Part shown: positions 1 to 9,732 of the stretch, piece after piece
Position numbering within the stretch: position 1 is the first letter of the stretch
Layout: each line of letters opens with the position of its first letter
From: Alphaproteobacteria bacterium
GTDB lineage: Bacteria; Pseudomonadota; Alphaproteobacteria; UBA6615
Reading direction: 5' to 3'
Assembly: GCA_021774445.1 (NCBI GenBank)
Contig: JAJFJA010000055.1
Span: 1 to 64,000 of the forward strand
DNA length: 64,000 bases
Notes under the pieces: generated by a model
The model's input: the letters and a program-made list of their open reading frames with translations, nothing else
The model's database searches: none
What the model was told of the DNA's origin: nothing
Position numbers and translations under genes: made by a program

Positions 1-147
1 GAATCGGCGATGTTGGTCCGCGGCGTCGACAATCATGGTCATTGGCGGCACGAGACCAGGCCGGTGGCCGATCTCGACCCGGCCGCGATCGCCATGCACA
101 AGGCCGCCCGCGCCGCCCGCTTGGAGACCTATCTGTCGCTAGATTAG
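1..147 (+). CDS. C-terminal fragment of an unidentified protein
   Basis: The frame is open from the first base of the window to a TAG at 145-147, giving 48 residues that end in LETYLSLD. The segment is rich in charged residues and alanine and has no membrane segment. It converges on aroC, and the space between holds an inverted-repeat element, as expected for a gene end. I do not recognise the family; too little of the protein is present. Confidence 0.5.
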   Translation, partial: ESAMLVRGVDNHGHWRHETRPVADLDPAAIAMHKAARAARLETYLSLD

Positions 148-161
148 CTCACACCCTCGCT

Positions 162-276
162 GTCATTTGCGAGGAGGCCACAGGCCGACGCGGCAATCCA
201 CACACCACTGGACCTCAAACCCGCTCGGCGCCGACATGTTGGATCACTGTGGCCGCGTTGCGGCCTCGCTATGACG
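162..276. repeat. Interspersed inverted-repeat element, complete copy
   Basis: The left arm at 162-200 begins GTCATTTGCGAGGAGGCCAC and ends GGCAATCCA. The right arm at 240-276 begins TGGATCACTGTGG and ends CTCGCTATGACG, which is an imperfect reverse complement of the left. The element sits between the convergent upstream gene and aroC. Related copies occur near 27.9 kb, 28.0 kb and 58.1 kb. It resembles the GTCATTGCGA-type intergenic repeats common in alphaproteobacterial genomes. Confidence 0.6.
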
Positions 277-300
277 GACCGAGGGATGAAGCGGCCGCGC

Positions 301-1386
301 CTAAAGCCCGCACTGCGCGCGCTGGCGCAAGAGATGATCGGCCAGTACCAGCGCCATCATCGCCTCGCCGACCGGCACCGCCCGGATGCCGACGCAAGGG
401 TCATGGCGTCCCCGGGTTTTGATCTCCGTGTCCTCGCCGCGCCGCGTCACCGTCCGCCGCGGGGTGAGAATCGAACTGGTCGGTTTCACCGCGAAGCGCA
501 CCACGATGTCTTGGCCGGTGGAAATCCCGCCCAACACGCCGCCGGCATTATTCGACTGAAAGCTCACGCCGCCATCGACCATTCGCATCTCGTCGGCGTT
601 TTCCTCGCCGGTCAGCGCCGCCGCGGTGAGCCCGGCCCCGATTTCCACCGCCTTCACCGCGTTGATGCTCATCATCGCCTTCGCCAGGTCGGCATCCAGC
701 TTGTCGTAGGCCGGCGCGCCCAGGCCGGCCGGGACATTGCTGGCCACGACTTCGACCACCCCGCCGATGCTTGAGCCCCGTTTGCGGATATCGTTGAGAT
801 AGCCTTCCCAAGCTTGCGCCGCCTGCCGGTCCGGACACCAGAACGGGTTGTCCTCGACCGCATCCCACTCCCAGCGCGACCGGTCGATCTGCTGCGGGCC
901 CATCTGCACCATGGCGCCGCGGATGCCCACGCCGTCCTCGACCAGCGCGTTCAGCACCACCCGCGCGATCCCGCCGGCCGCCACCCGCATTGCGGTCTCC
1001 CGCGCCGAGGCCCGGCCGCCGCCGCGGTGGTCGCGGATGCCGTATTTCGCGTCATAGGTATAGTCCGCATGGCCCGGGCGGTACTTCTCCGCAATATCGC
1101 CATAGTCCCTGGAACGCTGGTCGACATTGTCGATTTGCAGCCCGATCGGCGCCCCTGTGGTCTGCCCCTCGAACACGCCGGACAGGATGCGCACTTGATC
1201 CGGTTCCTGACGTTGGGTGGTGAAGCGCGATTGCCCCGGCCGCCGCCGGTCCAGCCAATGCTGCAGATCAGCTTCCGCCAGGCTCAGCCGTGGCGGCACG
1301 CCCTCGACCACGCAGCCGATCGCCGGCCCGTGGCTCTCGCCCCACGTGACGGTCCGGAAAATGTGGCCGAAGCTGTTGCCGGCCAT
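301..1386 (-). CDS. aroC: Chorismate synthase
   Basis: Converts 5-enolpyruvylshikimate-3-phosphate to chorismate, the last step of the shikimate pathway, using reduced FMN in the cytosol. The 361-residue product has the family N-terminus [20 protein letters not shown] and the conserved internal motifs [14 protein letters not shown] and [20 protein letters not shown], with a length normal for the family. The ATG at 1386 is chosen because the family starts here (MAGNSFGH); longer in-frame extensions run back into fabI. The start lies one base after the fabI stop, so the two genes are probably co-transcribed. aroB and aroK of the same pathway lie 60 kb away in this window. Confidence 0.97.
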   Translation of the reverse strand: MAGNSFGHIFRTVTWGESHGPAIGCVVEGVPPRLSLAEADLQHWLDRRRPGQSRFTTQRQEPDQVRILSGVFEGQTTGAPIGLQIDNVDQRSRDYGDIAEKYRPGHADYTYDAKYGIRDHRGGGRASARETAMRVAAGGIARVVLNALVEDGVGIRGAMVQMGPQQIDRSRWEWDAVEDNPFWCPDRQAAQAWEGYLNDIRKRGSSIGGVVEVVASNVPAGLGAPAYDKLDADLAKAMMSINAVKAVEIGAGLTAAALTGEENADEMRMVDGGVSFQSNNAGGVLGGISTGQDIVVRFAVKPTSSILTPRRTVTRRGEDTEIKTRGRHDPCVGIRAVPVGEAMMALVLADHLLRQRAQCGL

Positions 1387-1387
1387 C

Positions 1388-2227
1388 TCAATCGTCGCCG
1401 TTGAGCCCGGCCAACAGCGCCGCCACTTCCTTGGCCGCGTCCACCGCGACCATGCCGACAACATTATAGCCGCTATCGACGTGATGGATTTCGCCGGATA
1501 CGGCCGCGCCCAGATTGCTCAGCAGATACAGCCCGGCCCCGCCGACTTCGTCGATGGTCACATTGCGTTTCAGCGGCGAATTCAACTCGTTCCATTTCAG
1601 AATATAGCGAAAATCGCCGATACCGCTGGCGGCCAGGGTTTTGATCGGCCCCGCGGAAATCGCGTTGACCCTGATATTCTGCCCGCCCAGATCGACCGCC
1701 AGATAGCGCACGCTGGCCTCGAGTGCGGCCTTCGCCACGCCCATGACGTTGTAGTGGGGCATCACCCGCTCCGCCCCGTAATAGGTCAGCGTCAGCAAAC
1801 TGCCGCCATTGGGCATCATCTCTTTCGCCCGCCGGCAGGTATCGGTGAAGGAGTAGCAGGAGATGTCCAGGGTCTTCGCGAAATTCTCCCGCGTCGTCGC
1901 GACGTACTGGCCTTTCAACTCGTCTTTGTCCGAATAGGCGATGGCATGGACCACGAAATCGAAACTTTGCCATCGCGTTTTGAGGGTCGCGAACAATTCA
2001 TCCATGCTGTCGGGATCGGTCACGTCGCAGGGCAGCACCAGGTCGCAGCCGATTCCGGCCGCCAACGGCTTCACCCGTTTGGCCAACGCGTCCCCCTGGT
2101 AGGTGAACGCCAGCTCCGCACCCGCCGCGGCCACCGATTTCGCGATCCCCCAAGCGATCGAACGGTCGTTGGCAACGCCCATGACCAGTCCCCGCTTGCC
2201 GGCCATCAGCTGCTGGCCATCACTCAT
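1388..2227 (-). CDS. fabI: Enoyl-[acyl-carrier-protein] reductase (NADH)
   Basis: Reduces trans-2-enoyl-ACP in the last step of each fatty-acid elongation cycle. The 279-residue protein has the divergent SDR nucleotide-binding start [13 protein letters not shown] and the FabI-type active site with a Tyr followed six residues later by Lys (YNVMGVAK). The ATG at 2227 is preceded by GAGGG five bases upstream; a GTG two codons earlier is less likely. It is the first gene of a two-gene unit with aroC. The divergent yihY-type gene begins about 115 bases upstream. Confidence 0.96.
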   Translation of the reverse strand: MSDGQQLMAGKRGLVMGVANDRSIAWGIAKSVAAAGAELAFTYQGDALAKRVKPLAAGIGCDLVLPCDVTDPDSMDELFATLKTRWQSFDFVVHAIAYSDKDELKGQYVATTRENFAKTLDISCYSFTDTCRRAKEMMPNGGSLLTLTYYGAERVMPHYNVMGVAKAALEASVRYLAVDLGGQNIRVNAISAGPIKTLAASGIGDFRYILKWNELNSPLKRNVTIDEVGGAGLYLLSNLGAAVSGEIHHVDSGYNVVGMVAVDAAKEVAALLAGLNGDD

Positions 2228-2342
2228 GCACACCCTCGTTTTTCAAGCGAACGTTTCCCCCTGGGCAGCAAATCTACACGATGGACCCCGGTCAGCAAAG
2301 TGGTGCTGAATTCCTTAAATATTGAGCCGTAACATCATCGTC

Positions 2343-3680
2343 ATGGTAAGGTCCTTGGCAGTCATGGCGATGGAAATCCCAGCGGCGCTTCTGGCGCGCG
2401 GTCAGGCCGCGATTGGGTTCGCGCGTTATGCCTTGGCGCGCTTTTCCGGCGATCGTTGCCTGCGGATCGCCGCGTCGCTCAGCTATACCTCTTTGCTGGC
2501 CATCGTACCCTTGGCCGCCATTGGCCTGGCGGTGATGGCGGCTTTTCCCGGCTTCGACGCGGCGCGTCAGAAGCTGCTCGGCCTGGCGCTGACTTATGTG
2601 GCCCCCCACGCCGGATCGGTTGTTGAGAACTACCTTCAGACCTTCGTCAGCAATACCGGGGGGCTGACCGCAATCGGTGTCGTCGGCCTGGCCGTCACCG
2701 CGATCATGCTGCTGGCGACCGTCGAATCCGCCTTCAACGCCATTTGGCGCGTCCATGAGGCGCGGCCCTTGGTCACTCGCCTGATCGCCTATTGGACGGT
2801 TCTGACCCTCGGCCCGATGCTACTCGGCGCTGGTTTGTCTCTCAGCACTTATTTCTCGCTGCTCGCCCAAATCGCCGCTGAATCCGTCGATATCAGCGCC
2901 CTGCGGGGGTTCTTTATCGGCGCCATCCCCATCCTCTTCGCCGCCGCCAGCTTCGCGGTTATGTATATCGCTCTGCCCCATCGCAAGGTGGACTGGCGTC
3001 ATGGCCTGGCCGGCGGGTTCGTGGCCGCGATCCTGTTCGAGCTGCTCAAGCAGGTCTTTGGCGCCTATGTCGGCCGCATCGTCACCTTCCAGGCGGTTTA
3101 TGGCACCTTGTCGGCGCTGCCCTTGTTCCTCATCTGGATGTATCTCACTTGGTCCGTGATCTTGTTCGGCGCCGTGATGGCCGCCGCCTGGCCCGAGTGG
3201 CTGGTCAGCCGCCGTCGCGCCGCGGCCGGAGAAATGACCCGCGGCCGCCGGTTTGCCGAGGCTTTGCTGGTGCTGCACACCCTGCTCCAGGCCGGCCGCG
3301 AGGGGCGTCGCATCGATGACGACAGCCTGGTCGCCAAGCTTGGCGGCGATAGCGAGGGCATGGCCCAAGCCGTGACCATGCTGCGCGCCGCCGGCTATGT
3401 CGCCAGGACCGACAATGACGATTTCGTCCTCGCCCGCGACCTCGATGGGGTCAGTCTTTACGACATCTGCCGGGTCGTCGGATTGGGCCCGGTCGAGCCG
3501 GAACTCCCCGACCTTGCCGATGTTCCCTGGGCCCAGGAGTTGCGCCATTTGCTGGCCAGTACGGACGGCGAAAATCGCACCCGATTGACCTTGCCCATCA
3601 AGGCGTTGTTCGCCGATGAGGCGGCCACCGGCACCGCCAGCCTGCGGCCCAAGCGCGGCGAGTCATCGATCGCCGACTGA
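2343..3680 (+). CDS. YihY/BrkB-family membrane protein with C-terminal winged-helix-like domain
   Basis: An inner-membrane protein of about 445 residues. Residues 1-290 form the YihY/BrkB fold, with roughly six membrane segments and the family features SLSYTSLLAIVPLAAI, AFNAIWRV and YGTLSALPLFLIWMYLTWSV. YihY proteins were once called ribonuclease BN, but they are membrane proteins of unsettled function. After the last membrane segment comes a soluble tail of about 140 residues that looks like a winged helix (EALLVLHTLLQ, MLRAAGYVAR). Several ATG codons (2343, 2364, 2370) and a TTG at 2322 could be the start; none has a clear ribosome site. Confidence 0.88.
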   Translation: MVRSLAVMAMEIPAALLARGQAAIGFARYALARFSGDRCLRIAASLSYTSLLAIVPLAAIGLAVMAAFPGFDAARQKLLGLALTYVAPHAGSVVENYLQTFVSNTGGLTAIGVVGLAVTAIMLLATVESAFNAIWRVHEARPLVTRLIAYWTVLTLGPMLLGAGLSLSTYFSLLAQIAAESVDISALRGFFIGAIPILFAAASFAVMYIALPHRKVDWRHGLAGGFVAAILFELLKQVFGAYVGRIVTFQAVYGTLSALPLFLIWMYLTWSVILFGAVMAAAWPEWLVSRRRAAAGEMTRGRRFAEALLVLHTLLQAGREGRRIDDDSLVAKLGGDSEGMAQAVTMLRAAGYVARTDNDDFVLARDLDGVSLYDICRVVGLGPVEPELPDLADVPWAQELRHLLASTDGENRTRLTLPIKALFADEAATGTASLRPKRGESSIAD

Positions 3681-3812
3681 ACACCTAGCCGCCCGACAAC
3701 CACGGTAGGCGGCAATTTGGCGCGCCGCTTGGCAAACCTGCTGGTCGCATCCGCATCTCTCCTCGCCTATGCTGCGCCAATATCGTAATTGCGGCGAAGG
3801 CGCACCCAGCAG

Positions 3813-4439
3813 ATGACCAACGTTACGCCGGAACTGGAACTCACGCTGCCCGACGGCGAGTCCGATCCTTACGGCCTTTTTAGCACTTGGTATGCCGAGG
3901 CCCACGCGGCTGAGCAGGGCCTTGCCGACGCCATGGTTATTGCCACCGTTGGCAGTGGCGGTGCGCCGTCTGCCCGCGTTGTTTTGCTCAAGAGCTTCGA
4001 CGATCGCGGCTTCCTCTTCTACACCAACAACGGCAGCCGCAAGGGCGACGAGATCAATTCCAATCCTTTGGCCGCCTTATGCTTTCACTGGAAGTCGCTC
4101 GGTCGGCAAGTGCGCGTGGAAGGCGCCGTCCAGCCGGTTGAGGCCGACGAAGCAGACGCCTATTTTGCCAGTCGCCCGCGCGGCAGCCAGCTCGGTGCCT
4201 GGGCCTCGCGCCAGTCCGAGGTTCTGCCCAGCCGTGCCGAGTTGCATCGCCGCCTCGACGACTATGAAACCCGTTTCGCCGGCGCCGAAGTTACCCGCCC
4301 GCCCTTCTGGTCCGGCTACCTTGTGGCACCGACGGCGATCGAGTTTTGGGTTCATCGCGACGATCGCCTGCATGAACGCCTGCAATTTCGCCGTGTCGCG
4401 GATGTCCCCGGATGGACGGCTGAATACCTTTATCCATGA
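3813..4439 (+). CDS. pdxH: Pyridoxamine/pyridoxine 5'-phosphate oxidase
   Basis: FMN enzyme that oxidises pyridoxine or pyridoxamine 5'-phosphate to pyridoxal 5'-phosphate. The 208-residue protein shows the FMN-binding segment ARVVLLKSFDDRGFLFYTN, the GSRKGDEINSNPLAALCFHW stretch, and the C-terminal substrate region EFWVHRDDRLHERLQFRR. It ends EYLYP rather than the more usual RL(A/S)P, a small deviation. The ATG at 3813 is chosen over the TTG at 3789 from family length and a GAAGG upstream. Its stop overlaps the ATG of the downstream cation pump (ATGA). Confidence 0.95.
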   Translation: MTNVTPELELTLPDGESDPYGLFSTWYAEAHAAEQGLADAMVIATVGSGGAPSARVVLLKSFDDRGFLFYTNNGSRKGDEINSNPLAALCFHWKSLGRQVRVEGAVQPVEADEADAYFASRPRGSQLGAWASRQSEVLPSRAELHRRLDDYETRFAGAEVTRPPFWSGYLVAPTAIEFWVHRDDRLHERLQFRRVADVPGWTAEYLYP

Positions 4440-5377
4440 CCCAAGCTACGGGAGTTCAGCAACCGGCTACCGCCGGCCATGATCGCCTTATGCGCCGTGC
4501 GACTTATGCGGCGGTGGCTGTCGCCAGCATCTTGATCCTCGCCAAGTTGGTGGCTTGGGCGCAGACCGACTCCGTGGCCGTGCTGGCGTCACTCCTGGAC
4601 TCCGTTCTTGATGTCCTCGCCTCGCTCGTAACCCTTTTCGCCGTCCGCCATGCTCTGACGCCGGCGGATAAGGAGCACCGCTTTGGTCACGGCAAGGCGG
4701 AGCCCCTGGCCGGGCTTGGCCAGGCCGCCTTCGTCACCGGCTCGTCGACCTTGCTGCTGCTCGAGGCCGCCCGTCGTCTGTGGCGCCCGCAGCCGATCGA
4801 AGCCCCCACTGTCGGTATCGCGGTGATGGTGCTGTCCATTGTTTTTACGTTGGGCCTTGTCGCCTTTCAGCGCCGGGTCGTGCGCAAGACGGGCTCGTTG
4901 GCCATCAGCGGCGATTCGCTGCACTACACCGGCGATGTGCTCGCCAATCTTGCCGTCATCGTCGGTCTGATTTTGACCGCTTGGCTTGATTGGCAGTACG
5001 CCGATGCGCTTTTTGGCGCCGGAATCGCCATCTTTCTCTATTACAATGCCTGGAAAATCGCCTCCCAAGCCCTGCACATGCTCATGGATCGAGAGCTCCC
5101 GGACGCCGACCGGCGCCGCATCTTGGCCATCGCGGCAGAGCATCCGGATGTCGCCGATGTGCATGATCTGCGCACCCGGACATCCGGCCCCAACTGTTTC
5201 ATCCAGTTTCATTTGGAAATGGACGGCGCCATCACGCTTTCCCGCGCCCACACCATATCCGACGATGTCGAGGCGGCGGTGTTGGCCGCTTTTCCCGGCG
5301 CCGAGATCATGGTTCACCAGGATCCCGCCGGCCTCGACGAGGGCCATACGCCTCTCGGCGTGCCGCCGCCGCATTGA
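4436..5377 (+). CDS. Cation diffusion facilitator (FieF/YiiP-type) divalent metal exporter
   Basis: Inner-membrane proton/metal antiporter of 313 residues with six membrane helices (about residues 20-220) and a C-terminal cytoplasmic metallochaperone-like domain. The transport-site tetrad of the YiiP/FieF subgroup is intact: D55 and D59 (LLDSVLD) and H163 and D167 (HYTGD). This points to Zn, Fe or Cd export. HRFGHGKAE is the family motif after helix 2. It overlaps pdxH by four bases and so shares its transcript. The metal cannot be settled by sequence alone. Confidence 0.93.
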   Translation: MTQATGVQQPATAGHDRLMRRATYAAVAVASILILAKLVAWAQTDSVAVLASLLDSVLDVLASLVTLFAVRHALTPADKEHRFGHGKAEPLAGLGQAAFVTGSSTLLLLEAARRLWRPQPIEAPTVGIAVMVLSIVFTLGLVAFQRRVVRKTGSLAISGDSLHYTGDVLANLAVIVGLILTAWLDWQYADALFGAGIAIFLYYNAWKIASQALHMLMDRELPDADRRRILAIAAEHPDVADVHDLRTRTSGPNCFIQFHLEMDGAITLSRAHTISDDVEAAVLAAFPGAEIMVHQDPAGLDEGHTPLGVPPPH

Positions 5378-5405
5378 TCTTGCGCGCACAGCGAAGCAAT
5401 CCGGG
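5375..5405. repeat. Partial copy of interspersed repeat
   Basis: The string CTTGCGCGCACAGCGAAGC followed by AATCC resembles the left half of the interspersed element (CATTGCGAGCGCAGCGAAGCAATCC type). It begins at the stop codon of the metal exporter gene. No right arm is visible, so this is a half or decayed copy. Confidence 0.4.
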
Positions 5406-5485
5406 CGCCGGTTAAAGAACGCCGCCGTCTGCATTGACCACGGCTTTTTCTGGCGCCGTTCGGCATTTTCGCCTACCTATTGCGT

Positions 5486-6256
5486 ATGGGAACGGACCGA
5501 CGCACCGTCATTCTGACCGGCGCCAGCCGCGGCATTGGCCACGCGACGGTGAAGCGATTCTCCGACGAGGGCTGGAGCATCATCACCTGTAGCCGCGATG
5601 CCGTACCCGAGCATTGCAAGCGTGATCCCAACTGGACGATGCATATTCCCACCGATCTCGGCGACCCGGCGAGCGTCGAACTGTTCATTGAGCAGGCCCT
5701 GGTTGGCTTGGACGGCAAGCCGCTCAACGCCTTGGTGAATAACGCCGCTGTATCCCCAAAGACCGAATCGAACGAGCGTTTGGGGTGCCTGAACGGCGCC
5801 CTCGACCGTTGGCGCGAGGTCTTCGAGCTTAATTTCTTCTCGCCGCTGATGTTGGCGCGCGGCTTTGCCAGTGCCCTCGCCCGCGGTCCATCCAGCGCCG
5901 ATCCCCGCACCGCCTCGACGGCGGCGATCGTCAACATCACCTCGATCGCCGGCCACGCCATCCACCCGTTTGCCGGCTCCGCCTATTCCACATCGAAGGC
6001 GGCGTTGTCGGCGCTGACCCGGGAGATGGCGGTGGAGTTCGCCGACCTTGGGGTGCGGGTCAACGCCGTCGCCCCGGGCGAAATCGAGACCGAGATGATC
6101 GGCGACGACTATGAGCCGCTGATCAACCGCATACCGATGCACCGCATGGGCACGCCGGAGGAAGTGGCTGCGACGGTCTACCAACTCTGCAACGCCGATT
6201 TCGGCTATGTCACCGGGTCGGAGATCTTCGTGACCGGTGGTCAGCATCTATACTAA
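5486..6256 (+). CDS. Short-chain dehydrogenase/reductase
   Basis: Classical SDR of 256 residues. The NAD(P)-binding TGASRGIG lies near residue 12, NNAAV follows, and the catalytic pair is YSTSK (Tyr, then Lys four on). The C-terminus reads VTGSEIFVTGGQHLY. The ATG at 5486 is preferred over the TTG at 5480; neither has a good ribosome site. It stands after a decayed repeat copy and before a small hypothetical gene on the same strand. Substrate cannot be deduced; SDRs of this type act on 3-oxoacyl, sugar or steroid-like alcohols. Confidence 0.88.
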   Translation: MGTDRRTVILTGASRGIGHATVKRFSDEGWSIITCSRDAVPEHCKRDPNWTMHIPTDLGDPASVELFIEQALVGLDGKPLNALVNNAAVSPKTESNERLGCLNGALDRWREVFELNFFSPLMLARGFASALARGPSSADPRTASTAAIVNITSIAGHAIHPFAGSAYSTSKAALSALTREMAVEFADLGVRVNAVAPGEIETEMIGDDYEPLINRIPMHRMGTPEEVAATVYQLCNADFGYVTGSEIFVTGGQHLY

Positions 6257-6294
6257 TTGGGACCCTGTTGCGGCGCCGCGCCGCTGGAGAGCAT

Positions 6295-6705
6295 ATGGCT
6301 GATTTGGATCGAAACCGCATTCTCGCCGGCCTGGAGGCTCTGGGCGAAGAGGATGACGTAACAGTGCTGGAGGCGGCCAGGGATCTGCACGCCCAGGTCT
6401 CCGACGCGGGCCTGAGCTGGCAGGAGTTGTTGCGGCCCGAACAGGTCGAAAACGGTGCTGACCTGGACGAGCCCGCCCCACAGCCCGCCGCGCAGCCCGC
6501 CCCACAGCCCGCCCCGGAGCCCACCCCGGTCCCCGCCGACGGCGACGACCTCGCGATGGTCGAGGCCCTGTTGCGTCGCCCCAACCTATATGCGGGCACC
6601 CGCGACGAACTCGAGGACTACAAGCAAGACATTGAGTCCGGCGACTTTACCGCCGACGATCGCAAATACCTGCGGGCGCTCGCGGCGCGTCTAGCCCGCC
6701 GCTGA
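6295..6705 (+). CDS. Small acidic protein with Ala-Pro linker, function unknown
   Basis: The 136-residue product has an acidic helical N-terminus (residues 1-58), a proline-alanine linker of repeated PQPA units (about 60-80), and a short conserved-looking C-terminal helical segment (RRPNLYAGTRDELEDYKQDI). There is no signal peptide or membrane segment. The ATG at 6295 has GGAGA four bases upstream. It follows the SDR closely on the same strand and converges on the wHTH gene. I do not recognise the family. Confidence 0.75.
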   Translation: MADLDRNRILAGLEALGEEDDVTVLEAARDLHAQVSDAGLSWQELLRPEQVENGADLDEPAPQPAAQPAPQPAPEPTPVPADGDDLAMVEALLRRPNLYAGTRDELEDYKQDIESGDFTADDRKYLRALAARLARR

Positions 6706-6717
6706 CGAGCGGTTCCG

Positions 6718-7254
6718 CTAGTGATCCTTGAGGCTGGCCAGCCAGGCGATGCGCCCGCTGACCTGGGCCAGCTCCAGTGCCAGCCAAGCGTCAAGCTCGC
6801 CGGGCTCGTTGGCATAGCGTTGCCGCAGATCCTGCAGCCGGCCGAGTTCAGCCTCGCTGGCTTCCTGTATCAACTCCACCTGCGCTTGCCGGTCCGCCGG
6901 GTCTAACAGGTGCAGAAAGCGCAATTTCAGGGCCAGGATCAGCTTGCTGACGCCATCGACCGGCCCCCGCACATTGGCACAAAGCAGTCCGATGAGGGCG
7001 GTTTTGCCCGCCGCGGTGATCGCCACTTCGGGATCGTTTTCCTGCGTCTCTCCGCCGACCGCGGCCACCAGCCCTTCCAGGCGCAGCAGTTCCAGGCTGT
7101 TGCCGAGGATATCGAGGGACGGGCCGGCAATGCGGCTGGCGAAAGCCCGTACGTCGCGCGCCAACTCGCTGAGCTGCATCGGCCGCATTTCCAGCGTGCC
7201 CAGCGCCGCCAAGCGGATCGCTTCGGTCGGGATAAGCGTCTTGTCTCGATACAT
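6718..7254 (-). CDS. PadR-like winged-helix protein, probable regulator
   Basis: A 178-residue protein. Its first 85 residues read like a PadR/MarR-type winged helix: LIPTEAIRLAALGTL, then SELARDVRAF, then a wing ending in AITAAGKTALIG. It continues with a charged helical tail (VELIQEASEAELGRLQDLRQ) like the dimerisation helix of PadR proteins. The ATG at 7254 has GGGAG five bases upstream. It lies 23 bases downstream of hemA on the same strand and may be co-transcribed. The PadR assignment is inference from pattern; effector and targets are unknown. Confidence 0.7.
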   Translation of the reverse strand: MYRDKTLIPTEAIRLAALGTLEMRPMQLSELARDVRAFASRIAGPSLDILGNSLELLRLEGLVAAVGGETQENDPEVAITAAGKTALIGLLCANVRGPVDGVSKLILALKLRFLHLLDPADRQAQVELIQEASEAELGRLQDLRQRYANEPGELDAWLALELAQVSGRIAWLASLKDH

Positions 7255-7277
7255 CGCCGCTCCCTGTATTGAAATTC

Positions 7278-8489
7278 TTACGCTGCTTTGCGCAATTCCA
7301 GTCGTGACCACACGTCGTAAAGCGCCGCCACCAGTTTGTCCATGGCCGCGTCGTCATGCAAGGGGGTCGGCGTAATGCGTAGCCTTTCGGTGCCCCGCGC
7401 CACGGTCGGGTAGTTGATCGGCTGCACGTAGATACTGTGCCGGGCCAGCAATTCGTCGCTGGCCTGCTTGCTCAGCCGCGCGTCGCCCACCAGGACCGGC
7501 ACGATATGGCACACCGACGGCATCACCGGGATATCCGCTTCGGTCAGCCGTCGCTTCAGCGTCGCCGCTCTCTCCTGATGGCGCTCCCGCAGGCCGTTGT
7601 CCTGTCGCACCAACCGGATGCTGGCCAACGCCCCGGCGGCCAGTGCCGGTGGTAGCGATGTCGTGAAGATGAAGCCCGCGCCGTTCGACCGCACGAAATC
7701 GACCAGCTTGGCCGAGGCGGCGACATACCCGCCCATCACCCCGAACGCCTTGGCAAGGGTCCCTTGGATGATGTCGATCCGGTCCATCACCCCGTCGCGC
7801 TCGGCCACGCCGGCGCCGGATTGACCATACATGCCGACCGCATGGACCTCGTCCAGATAGGTCAAGGCGCCATGGGCCTCGGCGACGTCGCACAGCTCGG
7901 CGATGGGGGCCACGTCGCCATCCATGGAATAGACCGACTCGAAGACCACCAGTTTGGCCCGGCTGTCGTCGTAACCCGACAACAGGCTGTCCAAGTGTGC
8001 CGGGTCGTTATGCCGAAAGATGCATTTTTCCGCCCGGCTGTGCCGAATGCCTTCGATCATCGACGCGTGATTGAGCGCATCCGAGAAGATCACGCAATTC
8101 GGCAGGCCGGCACCCAAGGTGCTGAGGGTCGTCATATTGGCCACATAGCCCGAGGTAAACAGCAGCGCCGCTCCCTTGCCATGCAGGTCCGCGAGCTCGC
8201 GCTCCAGCAGGACATGATGGTGGTTCGTTCCGGCGATATTGCGTGTGCCGCCGGCGCCGGCGCCGCATTTCTCCAGGGCCTGTGACATGGCGCTGAGGAC
8301 GGCCGGATGTTGGCCCATGCCCAGATAGTCGTTGCTGCACCAGACCGTTACTTCCTCCGTCTGGTCTTGCCAAAACCGCGTGGCCATGGGGAATGCCCCT
8401 GACCGCCGGGCGAGATCGGCAAAAATGCGATACCGTCCCTCGGCTTCCAGCTCGCCCAGAGAGTTCGCAAAAAACTGTTCATAGTCCAT
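7278..8489 (-). CDS. hemA: 5-aminolevulinate synthase
   Basis: PLP enzyme that condenses glycine and succinyl-CoA to 5-aminolevulinate, the first step of tetrapyrrole synthesis by the C4 (Shemin) route typical of Alphaproteobacteria. The 403-residue protein has the substrate region [14 protein letters not shown], glycine-rich [12 protein letters not shown], the PLP aspartate in [12 protein letters not shown], and the Schiff-base lysine at about K247 ([14 protein letters not shown]). The ATG at 8489 fits the family N-terminus. The upstream gap is AT-rich and probably holds its promoter. Confidence 0.97.
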   Translation of the reverse strand: MDYEQFFANSLGELEAEGRYRIFADLARRSGAFPMATRFWQDQTEEVTVWCSNDYLGMGQHPAVLSAMSQALEKCGAGAGGTRNIAGTNHHHVLLERELADLHGKGAALLFTSGYVANMTTLSTLGAGLPNCVIFSDALNHASMIEGIRHSRAEKCIFRHNDPAHLDSLLSGYDDSRAKLVVFESVYSMDGDVAPIAELCDVAEAHGALTYLDEVHAVGMYGQSGAGVAERDGVMDRIDIIQGTLAKAFGVMGGYVAASAKLVDFVRSNGAGFIFTTSLPPALAAGALASIRLVRQDNGLRERHQERAATLKRRLTEADIPVMPSVCHIVPVLVGDARLSKQASDELLARHSIYVQPINYPTVARGTERLRITPTPLHDDAAMDKLVAALYDVWSRLELRKAA

Positions 8490-8717
8490 ATCGCCGAGAT
8501 CCCTTCAATATTCGGTCTTCCCCGGGATATTCCCTAATTTAGGCCCGAACACGACATTTCATAGCAAATATTCCATTAACGGTCGTTTAAAACTAGCAAC
8601 CGATGGCCTCCGGCGGCACCTGGCGCGACCCTAAGCCGCACCGCGTAGCCTCAGCATCGGCCATCGGCGCCGGCTAGCCTCCCCTGCCGCAATTCCCTTG
8701 ACCGCCCGGCCGGTTGA

Positions 8718-9725
8718 ATGGGTACGATGGGGGTCATGGCCGCGTTCGTCCTCCGCCGTATATTCCAAGCAATCATCGTTATGCTGGTTGTCTCGCTGCT
8801 CGCCTTCGTGATGTTTACGTTCGTCGGCGACCCTATCGCCCAGATGGTCGGCCAGGACACCTCGTTGGCGGATCGGGCGGCTTTACGCGATCGTCTCGGC
8901 CTGAACGACCCGATCATTTTGCAATACGCCCGCTACCTCGGCAATGTCGTCCAGGGTGACTTTGGCATTTCCTTCCGCACCGCCCGCCGCGTTGACGTCT
9001 TGCTTGCCGAGCGCATGCCGGCCACTCTGGAGTTGGCTCTGGTCGCCGCGCTTTATGCTTTGCTCGCCGGCGTGCCGATGGGGGTTTACACCGGGCTCTA
9101 TCCGGACCGCTGGCTGAGCCGTGTCTTTCAGGCGGTTTCCTTGGCCGGTATCTCTTTGCCGACCTTTTTCATCGGCATTCTCTTGATTTTGTTCTTCGGC
9201 GTCGTACTCGGCTGGCTGCCCACCTTCGGCCGCGGTCAGACGGTCCAGGTCGGCTGGTGGAGCACCGGTCTGCTGACCGTCAGTGGCTTGAAGTCGCTCA
9301 TCATGCCGGCCTTCACCCTCGGCATGTTCCAGCTGACGTTGATCATGCGGCTGGTGCGTTCGGAAATGCTTGAGGTCCTGCGCACCGATTACATAAAATT
9401 CGCCCGCGCCCGCGGACTCAGCAACCGCGCCGTGCATTTTGGTCATGCGTTGAAGAACACGCTGGTGCCGGTAATCACCATCACCGGTTTGCAGCTTGGC
9501 TCCCTGATCGCCTTCGCCATCATCACCGAGACCGTGTTCCAGTGGCCCGGGATGGGCCTGTTGTTCTTGCAGGCCATCCAGTTTGTCGATATCCCGGTCA
9601 TGTCGACCTATCTCATTCTCGTCGCCGCCTTTTTTGTCGTCATCAACCTGGTCGTCGATTTGCTTTATTATGCTGTCGACCCGCGCCTGCGTATGGACAG
9701 CAGCGCCGCCGGGGCAACCGGGTGA
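8718..9725 (+). CDS. Peptide/nickel-type ABC transporter permease (OppB/DppB-like)
   Basis: Inner-membrane permease of about 335 residues with six membrane helices. It has the family opening FVLRRIFQAIIVMLVVSLLAF and the cytoplasmic coupling loop EVLRTDYIKFARARGLS, followed by HALKNTLVPVITITGLQ. It is the first gene of a four-gene unit of two permeases and two ATPases. No periplasmic binding protein gene adjoins. In-frame ATG codons at 8718, 8727 and 8736 are all possible starts. The substrate is probably a di- or oligopeptide or a related amide. Confidence 0.92.
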   Translation: MGTMGVMAAFVLRRIFQAIIVMLVVSLLAFVMFTFVGDPIAQMVGQDTSLADRAALRDRLGLNDPIILQYARYLGNVVQGDFGISFRTARRVDVLLAERMPATLELALVAALYALLAGVPMGVYTGLYPDRWLSRVFQAVSLAGISLPTFFIGILLILFFGVVLGWLPTFGRGQTVQVGWWSTGLLTVSGLKSLIMPAFTLGMFQLTLIMRLVRSEMLEVLRTDYIKFARARGLSNRAVHFGHALKNTLVPVITITGLQLGSLIAFAIITETVFQWPGMGLLFLQAIQFVDIPVMSTYLILVAAFFVVINLVVDLLYYAVDPRLRMDSSAAGATG

Positions 9726-9732
9726 GGGGGCG

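Noticed and set aside
271..774. Plus-strand frame over aroC
   Set aside because: Shadow of aroC, whose motifs on the minus strand are unmistakable.
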